Shown in pieces: positions 11,060 to 21,047 of a stretch of DNA of 64,000 nucleotides. This DNA comes from Heliopora coerulea (lineage: Eukaryota > Cnidaria > Anthozoa > Scleralcyonacea > Helioporidae), in NCBI GenBank assembly GCA_030142905.1, contig JASJOG010000011.1, forward strand, positions 3,619,001-3,683,000, given 5' to 3'. Position 1 is the first letter of the stretch; each line of letters starts with the position of its first letter. The notes under the pieces were generated by a model. The model had not been told where the DNA came from, ran no database searches, and saw only the letters and a program-made list of their open reading frames with translations. The position numbers and the translations under genes were made by a program.

Positions 11060-14000
11060 AGATCACCAATGCATAACGTGTAAAACTGGTTTCCCAGACG
11101 AACGTTCTCCGTTGAAGGGCCCAAGAGGTCGAAGGTTCTATAGTCTGATTTTTCAGTAAATACAAAAGCAAATGGAATAAGAAGAGCCAGGAAACTTCGC
11201 GCTATTCCGTCAATCTGTTAATGTAAAACTAACGGAAAAACCACGATATCTAGCCAGCGCCGCATACTGTCTTAGCCCTGGTTAAGACAGTCTGCGAATT
11301 AGGAACCGATTTCTTGTTCTAGTCTCCCGCTGACTACCCGAATACTCAAACTGTTAACGTAAATAATTGCATACTACAATACCTCATATATGCTTCGATC
11401 AGTCTTCCCTCTGCTTTCTTCATGTCCCAGAAAAGACATCCCTTTTCACTTTCCAAAAATCCTCGACTCTGAGGTAGGATGCATGCAGCACCTTTCTTGA
11501 GAGAATGAGCTATAACTTCAGGTAAATCTTGAGACTGTCGTGATTTTTCTTCTAGCATCTCAAAAATGGGAGACCGATCGGAAATTTGATGGTAATAACT
11601 TGTTCTGATATAATCAGTAGGCCTTTTTAGGAAATTTTGATGATTTAAAATATCATTAATGAATTCTCTAGGTGTCATAGTCTCTTCCTGTCCTGCCTTT
11701 TTCACAACTAGAATGAAATTATTTTCGGTAACGAAATAATTTAATTTGACACTTTAGTACAAAATTAAGTATAGGTTAGTTACCGAAACCGAGGTAACAA
11801 CACTGGTTATTGACCGAGGCACGAAGCGCTGAGGTTAATAAGCAAAGTAGTTAACGAGGTTAAGGCAACTAAACTTAGTTCATTATCATAGAGGCCTTCT
11901 ATAGAATGTACTAATGTAGTGCTGTTTGATTTGAGTGATTACAAAATCAGTTTGTCGTATTTGTGGTAGTAGTGATAGTAGAACTAGTAATAATGACATG
12001 TTTACTTTTTTTTAGAAATAATCAAAGCTTGGAGGAAATTATGTTTGCGAGATATGTATTACAAATGAACAATGCGTTCCTATAGAGAAAAGGTATCAAT
12101 AGCTTTTAATATGAACAGCATGTCAGTGTCCAATCAAATAATATTGGTGTGAATACACATCCATCTCTCCCTAGTATGAACAACAAATTAAAAAAAGCAC
12201 TATTCTTCCCAGCTACCGTATTTCCTCGATTAAGTGCCCGCCCTTCGAATAAGCGCCCCTCCTAGATCTCGATTTTATAAATAAGTGGGCCCCCTTACTT
12301 GCCAGTTTCTAAAGTTACAACAAAAGTTAATAGAAGCAAACTTTCTTTTTTAATTGAAAATCATCCACATTTATGTCCATGTGCTTATACGTGTACCATG
12401 TGCCGTCGCACATGGTACAGCCAAACCATTTTCACGTTTTCTTGGACCAGTAACCTCTGCAATTAGAGAATTATCATCACTTGATGTCAAGAAACATTTG
12501 ACAAGGAAAGAAAGTTCTACAGGAATATGTGGTACAAGTTTATTACGCTCTGCTTCTTTACTGTCCATCTTTGTTACTTTGAAAGTTCCAATCGCATTCA
12601 AGTCGTGGAAGCAAGCCTCGTCACGATTATCCGGCATACATAAAAGCTTCTCGCCCATTTCGGGATTCTTGTAGACGTAATGGCCTCTTATTGCGCTCTC
12701 AAAACACACTTGATACTCTATTTTGCATTTTGGTACACCGTCAACTCGAGCCATCTTGTCGGTCAAAACATAAAAAGGACGATACGCTTGCAACAAATAT
12801 TACTTGGCGGTAGGAAATGTGAAGTCAAGATGAATCCACCTCCGCTTGTTTTTACAGATGAGGTGACAAAGTTTTTATTTTGAAGAAGGACAAAAAAGCG
12901 AAAGTATCAGATATTGTTTTCACCCACTCCCTGTATCCGTTTACATGATATAATCGCTTTCATATTCAGTGTTTAACAGCACAGTAGTAGGAAAGAAAAC
13001 CGAAGTTAACTTGTTGGCTGTTATCAATATGGGATCGTATCCAGAAGTAGAAAGTCATTCTCACAAAGGTTGTAAACTGAAAAGTTACAATATTAAATAT
13101 AAACTGCATGCTGTACTGTATGGAGAAGAGCATACATCCTACCTCCAAATGTATCATGGAACAAGCCGTTCAAGGAACACATAACTAGAAAATACGACGA
13201 ATGAATGGCCGAAGGCACACATGAATATACTGTGCAAGGAAACATGAAAACACCACTCCGTCGAAAAATCGTTGAATGGATTCTTGAAGCATGGCAAGAA
13301 TTGGACAACAATTTCATTTTATCGTCATTTCGTAGTTGTGGAATGTCTCGCAGTTGATGGAAGTGAAGATGAATTCTCAAACTCATTAATAATTCATGGT
13401 CGAATTCCTCGTACTTGAAAACCCATTCTCAAACTCATTAATAATTCACGAAGAAAAAACAAAAGATATACATAATTAATCAGTATTTAGAAATCGGAGG
13501 AAGATTACAGCTGAATTTTTCCAACTTTCCGCTGGATTTTCGCCTAAAATACTGGTTCGTTTGAGAAGTAATTCCAAACACTCGTTTAGTGTTCTTCCTC
13601 CGATTTCTAGATACCTCGAAACTCGTTAAAAAAACTCGGCTTCGCCTCGTTTTTCAACTCGTTTCTCGATATCTAGAAATCGGAGGAAGAACACCAACTC
13701 GTACTTGAAATATTACGTCTAGTCCTCACTGTCGACCTTTAAATATTACTTAATCCACTGTTTCAAGGAGGGCCAACCATGTCATGATATAGCTGAACGG
13801 TTGAGAGTTTTAGCGAGCACTATTGATGAAAACCAGGACAATCCATTCGACAACGTCACGGCATTTGTTTGGAGTAGGACTGTAGAGAAAATATTAGAGA
13901 ACTTTTTTCATTCTTCAGTTTTTGAAAGTTTTGTTATAATTGAAACATGACTGATCGGAGGTAAAGCGACTGTGAAAATATCAACAACTTTTAAATGTTC

Positions 14001-17000
14001 GTTTCCGCTTATTTGAACTTTCGTAATCGTTTGATGCTCACTTGTGTTTTCTTGAAAAGCGACTTTCTTATCCTTGACATTTTGTATATTTTTGTATCAG
14101 GCGCCCCCCTCCTTTAAGTCCCCAAATTAGTAAGTGCCCGGGGCACTTAATCGAGGAAATGCGGGAACTACCAACCTATTTTTTTGTAAGAGGAAATAGC
14201 AATCACAGTATATTTTTGGCTGAAAATGTCATAAAGCTTGAAAAAAATGCAATCAAAAGTACAATGAAACAATAGTTTTAAACAGATGTAAGTTAAATAT
14301 TTTACAGGATCTTTCAACAAGATTAAACTGCCATCTTGGAGGAATACTATGGTCAGTAAGTTAGCTTTGGGTATTCTTATTTTAATTTCCCTACAGTGCT
14401 TATCCTTTTGTCCTTGTGATTTAGAGTGTAGAAGGTTAAATGCAAATCAATGTTACAACAATAACCAGATATTTCAGATCATTTTTAACATATGGAAAAA
14501 AAACTCATCTTTGGCTGAAAGTAACCAAATGTATTTAAATACCAAGAAGATCTGACACGACATCATCCAAGTTACTGAACAATGATACGTGATACCTCCC
14601 AAAAATAATTACAGGACAATAATCACATATTGCCTTAACTTTAAGTTATCATAACACCAAAGACAGCCAAATTCAAATGAAATTATATATTTTCATATAG
14701 TGGAGGCAGAACATACTGGTCCACCTTATCTCAATTGAAAATGTTGAGCAGTGCAGCTTGATTTAATTAATAGGGTCTGGGGCAAGCTCCCCAAAGAAAT
14801 TTTTTAAAATAGAGGTCCTGAATTGCCAAGAAATAGTTGCTTTTATGAAGATATATGATTTAACTCCAAATTTTTGTTAGCAAATTAAAGGGGAGGATGA
14901 AGCCCCCAGTCCCCCACTTCTGAAAGTTAATAAAAAAATCTCACTAATTCAACTTAGTTAGAACTACAACCTTGCCCTACACTATAAATTATCTAAGGAC
15001 CTCTCCAAAACTTTGAAAACCTTTATGAAAAATTGAACAATGTTTTTGTACTTACTTGGAGGCATTTCTTGTATTTCATTACCAAAAGCCTCACCCAGAA
15101 TTTGGAAAATGATGTCTGCTTCTTTACTACAGTTATCAGGAAAGTGGACATTTTGTAAACTTTAAAAAGTCAAAAGAACAAAATGACTCAATATACAAAT
15201 CAGGCCTGCCAAAAAGGGGGAAAACTGGGACAGTTTGCCTAGAGTGAGTGAAACCACGACTTATATGCACTCATACAACAGCATAAGAAATGTCAGTAGC
15301 CCCCCCCTTTTTGCTGGCCCCACTACCTGCCCTAAGCCTCCACCTGACTCAAGGGTATGCAAATTCACAGTTTAGTTTTTTTCATTTGATGCATGCAGTC
15401 GCACATGCATGCATCCACACACATGAAAAAGCTATTGTATGCAATTTTTGGCACACATGGAGTTTCCAACTAGCACATAAATCCTGAGACTGCACATTTT
15501 CCTTTGCAAAAGGAAATGTGTCAAACAGATAAAAACCTCTTCTGATTGAATGCTTCTACTTGTCAAGCAAGAGTACAGGAGGTAGTTTCTTACTCATGCA
15601 TTACTTTATGGAACTGTCATCCTGGGTTTGCATAATAGAGACAACCAATGGAAATCAAGTCAAACTAAGAACATCTTTATCTCAAGAAAAATCTAATATT
15701 TAATCTGAACATGGAAGTACAAGTTAAAAACACTAATGACTCTAATAATTAGGTTATTTCTGTGTGCTCTATTTTGGTTTGATTTGTTAATAAAAACTTT
15801 CCAGTTAAAACAGGGCACTTTAAAATACTTTGATTTTCATCCTTTGAAATTGTTTTTGGGTTGATGTAGTGTATTTTATTTTTTAAAGCAGCTACAATCC
15901 ATCATTTAGTTTTCTTTGTGAGTGTACAAATTTTGGAAATCCAAATCTATGCATGTGTGATTCAACACGTGATATTCCACATGTGATATTCCACGTGTGA
16001 AGTAGTTTCCAAACAAAAAAGACTGACAGTTGGATTCATAATTTCAAAACTGCAAAACTAATAGGTCATCTTTCCACCAGCAATTGGTATCCATTCCTTC
16101 ACCCAGTCGTAAGCCCAAGAACAGGGGCCTATTTTCTTTGGGAAGCTTATTTGTGGAGCAGGCACTTAATTCTTGATGATGAAAATGCTATTCTTATTAT
16201 CCAAAATATTGTTATAGTTTAAATAGTGTGCACTGGAAAATTACAATCCCTGCAGAGAAATTTATCCTTGTGATGGAACAGCATTTCATCAACTGTGAAG
16301 TAAAATAACTTGTATGACCATGTTTTAGGGTTTCTGTCCCTTAACTGTTTACATGATGAATTTTGATGAAGTTTGCAATCCACTTATGGATCAACATTAA
16401 ATTGATTGGTATCAACTGCAGTCGATGCTGATTAAGATCCTGATAACTTTGCACCATGTAAACAGGGTACAGCTCTGATGATTGATATCAATGTCTAGAT
16501 TTGAAATTCACTTCAAAAGTATTCATTTAATTTAATTAAGCTTAAATATAGTCACAAAACATATTTTTTCTGTATATTAAAACCTTTTACAGAACACTTT
16601 CCAGCCGCACCTTTTCAGGATTCCTGGATCCCACTTTCATTCTTACAGTTCACTCTTTCATTCTTACAAATAGCAAAGAAAAATGATGACAAAGGATATC
16701 CAGGCACATTAAAATATTTTGAAAACTATTTTTCATTGGCAACTGCTTGCAATTAAAATTGCAGTGCTGTAGGAGACAAGGGGGCTGGGAGGGGCACATG
16801 CCACCCAAATATTTTTTTCAAAATAAAGAAAAATTAACTTCACAGTTGTTAAAGTTATCACATTTTGAAGGTACAACTTGATTTTTTCCAATGCCTATAA
16901 CCTGTTAAGCTTTTTTTCTTTTATTAAATTAAATATTGCATTTTGTCATATGTTAGTCTTACTTCAGTAAAAGTACTGTATATCATGTACCCACGAGTGC

Positions 17001-17883
17001 ATGTGAACAAAAAGGACATATCAGGGCACATCACGTGCCCAATGTCCATGCGGTAACCTACGCTTCTCCTTTTTCCGAGAAGCTATTAGTTTGCAATTAT
17101 GTGGGACAATTCTTGCAGTGCGCGAAATCGTCTCAATATCTGATATTTCTTGGGAAAAAAACCCTATGAATTAAAAAATTAATAAATTACGCACCCCAGC
17201 ATCACATTTTTCAGGTGACAAGAATGATAATCTTAATGATTTATTATGCGGTCTTTGTTTAGTCTTCAGAGACTGTTGGTGGTGTAGAAAGACGTTTCAA
17301 CGGCCTCAACGATTGTCATCTGATCAAATTCAACAATCATCGACTGATACTCCTAGGCTAAAACCATTTACTATACTATTTAATAGACTTACTCAATTCT
17401 TGAAATCAACCGAGAATCGTAATATTTATCAGCAAAAATTACAACCTCGGCATCTTTACATTCAAGTTCGGGATTTAAAATTTCCAGCAGTTTAGATGCA
17501 GTTTTCTGTACTACATCCTCCCGTGAACGAGAAAAATCACCACCAACATTAAGTGAATCAGGACGATAGTGCTTAAAAAGACAATCATGAAGGTAAGCGA
17601 TTCTTTCAATCACGTGAATTATTCTCAACTTCATCAAAGCCAGTCTTTCATCTCGGCGTAGAATGAAACGCAGTAGAACAGCTAACTTTCCGATACAGTT
17701 GGTTGGTATAGAATAAGGGCTGCCCCAATTAATTGTTCCGTTAAGCACTGCAGAGATGCATTTCAAAATGTTTGTTTTACCGCTTCCATTGGTTCCAACA
17801 ATAAGAACACGTTCTTGGTTAGCGTCCAACTCGACTTCACTTAAATTGTAGCAGTTCTTGATTGTAAGTTCCGTAAGCTTCAT
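6573..17883 (-). CDS. OLD/GajA-like ABC ATPase fused to TOPRIM nuclease, four exons
   Basis: Exons 17393-17883, 15056-15159, 11383-11707 and 6573-8448 join with matching phases and consensus GT-AG sites into 931 codons. I chose the ATG at 17883 (context AAAACATGA), followed by MKLTELTIKN, the usual start of RecF/OLD-type ATPases. Visible motifs: Walker A GTNGSGKT (residues 30-37), ABC signature WSGGQRE (383-386 core), Walker B/D-loop LDEPGHSLHP (406-415), switch THS (439-441), a Lys/Ser/Glu-rich linker with a possible nuclear signal KKVRKTRKK, then TOPRIM motifs VVFVEGDSDR (560-567 core) and LLDGD (DxD 637-639), and a later WVLKGNLEDQF typical of the OLD C-terminus. In bacteria OLD and GajA proteins are ATP-regulated DNA nucleases in phage defence; the role in animals is unknown. 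Introns argue against bacterial contamination. The introns carry several transposons. Catalytic residues appear intact. Confidence 0.85.
8449..9820. other. OLD-like gene intron 3, left part
   Basis: AT-rich intron sequence. A 120-codon open frame on the plus strand near 9146-9508 has no ATG-supported homology or splice context that I can see. The motif ATCTAAAACACTCGGCTATC near 9720 may be repeat-derived. Confidence 0.4.
10573..10735. repeat. Inverted repeat of Penelope terminal region
   Basis: CAACGGTAACTCCGAAAAGC near 10577 is reverse complementary to GCTTTTCGGAGTTACCGTTG near 10705. The loop holds a hammerhead-like core on the minus strand. Confidence 0.75.
10599..10626 (-). ncRNA. Hammerhead-ribozyme-like core
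   Basis: Minus strand reads CTGATGA, a hairpin CGACTAA-AAC-TTAGTCG, then GAAAC: box 1, stem II and box 2 of a hammerhead. Penelope-like elements are known to carry hammerheads in their terminal repeats. Stem III would be minimal and the cleavage site was not confirmed by eye. Confidence 0.55.
10888..10914 (+). ncRNA. Hammerhead-ribozyme-like core, degenerate
   Basis: CTGATAA, then TGTGTTAAATGCAAC, then GAAACGTTAG, at the 3' end of the Penelope copy. The related copy at 36018-36045 has a perfect stem II, so this one appears decayed (weaker stem, CTGATAA for CTGATGA). Confidence 0.4.
10985..11062. repeat. (TA)n / (TACA)n microsatellite
   Basis: TATATA run, then repeated CATA tetranucleotides, then a second TATATA run. 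Confidence 0.9.
11383..11707 (-). CDS. OLD-like gene exon 3
   Basis: 325 nt, acceptor TTCATTCTAG, donor GTATTG. Encodes VKKAGQEETMTPREFINDIL and continues to MKKAEGRLIEAYM. This is the helical middle part of the ATPase between Walker A and the signature motif. Phases match exon 2 and exon 4. Confidence 0.8.
12371..12754 (-). CDS. HIRAN-domain protein carried by transposon
   Basis: From the ATG at 12754 the frame encodes 127 residues starting MARVDGVPKCK. It shows the HIRAN pattern: FESAIRGHYVYKNPEMGEKL, CMPDNRDEACFHDLNAIGTF, PHIPVELSFLVKCFL, then VTGPRKRENGLAVPC. HIRAN domains bind DNA 3' ends in HLTF-type helicases and also occur alone. Compared with the copy at 21576 the frame is uninterrupted, so it may still be coding. 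It lies opposite in strand to the transposase remnant inside one pair of terminal repeats. Function in the element is unknown. Confidence 0.7.
   Translation of the reverse strand: MARVDGVPKCKIEYQVCFESAIRGHYVYKNPEMGEKLLCMPDNRDEACFHDLNAIGTFKVTKMDSKEAERNKLVPHIPVELSFLVKCFLTSSDDNSLIAEVTGPRKRENGLAVPCATAHGTRISTWT
13139..13395 (+). pseudogene. Pogo-like DDE transposase fragment
   Basis: Frame encodes LPPNVSWNKPFKEHITRKYD, EWMAEGTHEYTVQGNMKTP, RRKIVEWILEAWQELDNNFI and SSFRSCGMS: the region after the last catalytic acidic residue in pogo/jerky transposases. A frameshift near 13350 moves to a frame reading LAVDGSEDEFSN. Confidence 0.7.
13488..13700. repeat. Inserted inverted repeat interrupting the transposase
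   Basis: AGAAATCGGAGGAAG occurs at about 13489 and 13677, and inverted (CTTCCTCCGATTTCT) at about 13595. A palindrome around 13605-13680 (CTAGATACCTCGAAACTCG with CGTTTCTCGATATCTAG) adds further symmetry. It behaves as a small insertion splitting the transposase remnant. Confidence 0.6.
13756..13950 (+). pseudogene. Second part of pogo-like transposase ORF
   Basis: Reads HCFKEGQPCHDIAERLRVL and continues for 64 codons to TGA. HCFKEGQPC commonly follows the ADGSED segment in pogo-like ORFs, so this is the continuation of 13139-13395 beyond the insertion. Confidence 0.5.
14170..17390. other. OLD-like gene introns 2 (right part) and 1, no further genes
   Basis: Apart from exon 2 at 15056-15159 this stretch shows only AT-rich intron sequence. 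A 68-codon frame at 14349 begins with a hydrophobic, signal-like stretch but has no other support. Short alternating sequences (CACGTGATATTCCACATGTG, near 15967) are simple repeats. Confidence 0.4.
15056..15159 (-). CDS. OLD-like gene exon 2
   Basis: 104 nt between an acceptor preceded by TTTTGACTTTTTAAAG and a GTAAGT donor. It encodes LQNVHFPDNCSKEADIIFQI and then LGEAFGNEIQEMPP. It was found only by looking for an exon whose phases bridge exons 1 and 3 (2 to 1); it fits both exactly. Confidence 0.75.
17393..17883 (-). CDS. OLD-like gene exon 1 (Walker A)
   Basis: Encodes the N-terminal ATPase half with GTNGSGKTN. Ends after ATTGA with a GTAAGT donor; two bases of an Asp codon carry over to exon 2. 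An upstream in-frame stretch without ATG (to 17937) is more likely 5' UTR. Confidence 0.85.
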
Positions 17884-17937
17884 GTTTTTACTCGCTTTCT
17901 CGACATAAAGCAAGTTATGTGCAATGTTTGAAGTCAA

Positions 17938-18487
17938 AATTAGAAGTTTTGATTGGTCAAGGGAGCCGCTCTCCAGAGAACTTCCAACAAAATTCAGTTA
18001 ATTGATCAACGGTATAGTAGTGCGCTGTCTTTTTCTAAGCCTTTCTGGAAACTGCTTGAACTGGCCAATCACGTTCCCAGAATCGTTTTCCATCAATGAC
18101 ATTGACCTGAGGTACTATTAGGTGAAATTATTAATAAGTGATTAATTAATCGTAAAATACTTCGGTATGGTGGGTTTCCCACGGTGACCCACAGTTGCCA
18201 CGGTGACCCACAGTTGCCACGGCACGAACAACGACACGACACGAGCTGTTACTAATAGGGCACAAATGAGATTCCCACGAAAAGAGCAGGGTTTGCGAGT
18301 CTTCTCAACCCCTTCCCTCAAATTGCACCTCTGTCGAGAACGGTCGAAACCGTTGTCCACCGAGACACACATCCCCGACTTGAAAGCAGTCATTGGCTAT
18401 CACTGAATTTTTGTCACTGTTTTTACATGGCGTTAATTGTATGATCTTGGGTGAGCAATATTTTAATTTGATAACTTGGTTATTAAC
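17938..18487. promoter_or_regulatory. 5' flank of the OLD-like gene
   Basis: Probable promoter and 5' UTR region of the minus-strand OLD-like gene, inferred from position only. It contains a short tandem duplication GGTGACCCACAGTTGCCAC at about 18182-18221. No TATA box or known factor site could be assigned. Confidence 0.3.
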
Positions 18488-18957
18488 TACAGTCATCCTT
18501 CGTCATTCGCGGGGGTTACGTTCCAGAACCCCCCGCGATAGGGGAAAATTCGCCAAGTAGAGACATATTTCTTTTATTATTTTTACGTGTTTTAAGCCTT
18601 TATAAACCCCACCCCCACCCCCACCCCCCCACACACACACACTCTTATAAACCTTTCCCAAGGCCGAAACGTACGTCCAGGGTTGTGTCCCAAGATATTT
18701 ATGCACGAGACAATGTTACGCACCTTTTACTCTTGTTCTCTGTGTTCGTACATGGGTGAGGCTCTTCTGCATGCAGTTGATGTAGTGACGTCATACCGAC
18801 AATTCGTTCGGAAAGTCTTCGTAATTTATAAGAAGGCAGTTCTTTACTGTCAAAAATTGTTAAATTTTCCAGTAGGCAAATTCACCTGCTGGAAAACAGC
18901 CTTTAATATGACCTGTCGCAAAGCAGCTTTGAGGTGATTATTTAAATCTGGTCATGG

Positions 18958-19235
18958 ATGAAAGAGCAGATGGATAGCATACATAAGTAGTAGATATTTT
19001 AAGGTGTTTATCAAAGAAATCTGATGGGTGATGTCGTGAATTATCTGGTTGGTTGCAACAGGCAGCTGTCTTGTTTTAACCAAGCGGATTTGCACAGCAG
19101 CAGGGTATGACAAAATTCCTCCTGAGCTGTTAAGAGATTCAGCTGACATTATGGCACCATCTTTTGCAGAAATTTTCAATTAATCTATTTTAACATTTAT
19201 TTTGCCTGATGATTTAAAAGTAACAATTATTTCAC

Positions 19236-19275
<40 letters not shown>

Positions 19276-20480
19276 TTGTTGATAAAGCAGATTGCAACAA
19301 TTATAGGCCTATTTCTGTTCTCTCTACAATGACTAAAGTTTTTCAAAAACTGATCTCTAAACAATTGTTTAAATGTCTGGAAGCCAATAACATACTCTCT
19401 TCTCAACAGGCAGGTTTTAGGAGAAATCAATTCACGCAGCCCTTCCTGATAGTTCTTAGTATTTCTAATAAGTGGTTGATAAACATAGACCAAGAATATC
19501 TAAATGGAGTAATTTTCCTAGAACTTAAGAAAGCCTTTGATTCTATTGACCACAATATTCCGTTGATGAAAATGAAGCTCTATGACTTAACTGAGCATTC
19601 CTTCAAGTGGTTCAGGTCTTGCCTTACAAATAAAATCCAAATGTGCAAAGTTGATCATGTACAATCTAAACAGACCAACATAAAATATGGGGTACCACAA
19701 GGTTCTTCATTGGGACTTTTACTTTTTTTTTATTTATGTTAATAATTTGCCAAATTACCTCACATTCTCTGCCACAAGTATGTTGCATCCACAAGAAGCA
19801 AATTGATAATAGAAGTTGATGATAAATTAAATACTGATTTGGAGAATGTACATCAGTGGTTAATGGCAAATAAGGTTACATTAAATAAATACAAAACAGA
19901 ATATATGGTTATTTGCTCAAGGCAAAAGGGCTCCTGAAATTAAATTGGGTGGCACCAGTATCAAAAGTGTTAAACAGTCTAAAACACTAGGAATTATAAT
20001 TAATAATCAACTTTTATGGAACAAGTAAATTAATGGTATACTTCCTAAAGTTTCTAAATGTATTGGTTTCTTAGTGCCAAAGTATACATTAACACTTATG
20101 ATGCTCTGATTCTACCACACTTTGATTATTGTAGTCTAGTTTGGGATAATTGTAGTGATTATCTCCTGAACAAAGTATAGAAAATGCAAAACAAAGCAGC
20201 TAGGATAGTTACAGGTCGACCGTATAAAGTCAGGTCTAATGACGTATTGAAAGAGTTAAACAGACAATCATTAAAAGAAAGAAGGATATACCAAAAAAAG
20301 TATATTCATTTACAAAGTAAGAAATATGTATATACCCGGAAAGCAGAACGAGCATGTTTGAGCTGAGCAATAATGGAAATTACTAACTCCGAAGTAATGA
20401 CTTAAATTATGCACTTCAAAAACTAAAAACTAATTTTCTTAGAAGAAGTATCAGCAGCTGGGACAACTTGGATTTGAACT
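18958..20480 (+). mobile_element. CR1/jockey-type LINE reverse transcriptase fragment, degenerate
   Basis: Frames give GYDKIPPELLRDSADIMAPS, then MTKVFQKLISKQLFKCLEAN, ILSSQQAGFRRN, VIFLELKKAFDSIDHNI (palm aspartate in the LELKKAFD block) and YGVPQGSSLGLLLF, followed by a frameshifted remainder (WLMANKVTLNKYKTEYM, then MQNKAARIVTGRPYKV). A (TA)n run at 19238-19272 interrupts it. The fingers and palm are present, but the YxDD region is lost or scrambled and there is no endonuclease. It is nested in the outer TIR transposon. Confidence 0.75.
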
Positions 20481-21047
20481 ATTAAGATTCGTGGGGAATT
20501 TGGCTCGCAGTATGGAGACTGGCCGAGAACTTTTCGACACGTTTCGTTATTTGTCGGTATGACGTCACTACATCAACTGCGTGCAGAATAGCCTCACCCG
20601 TTTATACATACTTCTTTATTGAACTCCACACTGCATGGCCAACTGCGTAGCCTTCTAACTCCGGTAAAACCCCAAGGCCGGGTGGTCGGTTTTGAATTCC
20701 CGTATCGCACTCGTGGTAATTACTAGTACACCTTCACAACACAACTGTATACTCCACGGTTTACTCTGAAACTAAAGACTCATACTCATTCACTCAACTC
20801 TATATGGCATACCATTAGTGTAGCCATGTCACGCTCACCATAGCCCGCGGCTGAAAGCGCGTTCCACCGTTAACAGTTTCACTCCCATCGTTAGACAATC
20901 ACAACTACACAACTGTAACACCAGTGTGGTTCCAATTACCTGCTCTGAAACCAAAAAAGTCAATAAATAACTAAAACCTGAAAATATCAAAATACCTATA
21001 GGCCGCAGAATCCCGCGATATAACGAAAACTCCGCGATATAAATATA

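Larger units (their letters stand above)
12216..14166 (+). mobile_element. Pogo-like DNA transposon with HIRAN ORF and broken DDE transposase
   Basis: Left end CCGTATTTCCTCGATTAAGT and right end (reverse complement CCCGCATTTCCTCGATTAAG) form terminal inverted repeats next to TA. Between them lie a HIRAN-domain ORF on the minus strand (12371-12754) and, on the plus strand, fragments of a pogo/jerky-type DDE transposase (13139-13395 and 13756-13950), split by an inner repeat (13488-13700). The element is old: the transposase has frameshifts and insertions. It sits in intron 2 of the OLD-like gene. Confidence 0.75.

Noticed and set aside
14349..14555. 68-residue frame with a signal-peptide-like start and five cysteines
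   Set aside because: Single short frame in an AT-rich intron on the opposite strand, without splice or regulatory support; secreted peptide status cannot be claimed.
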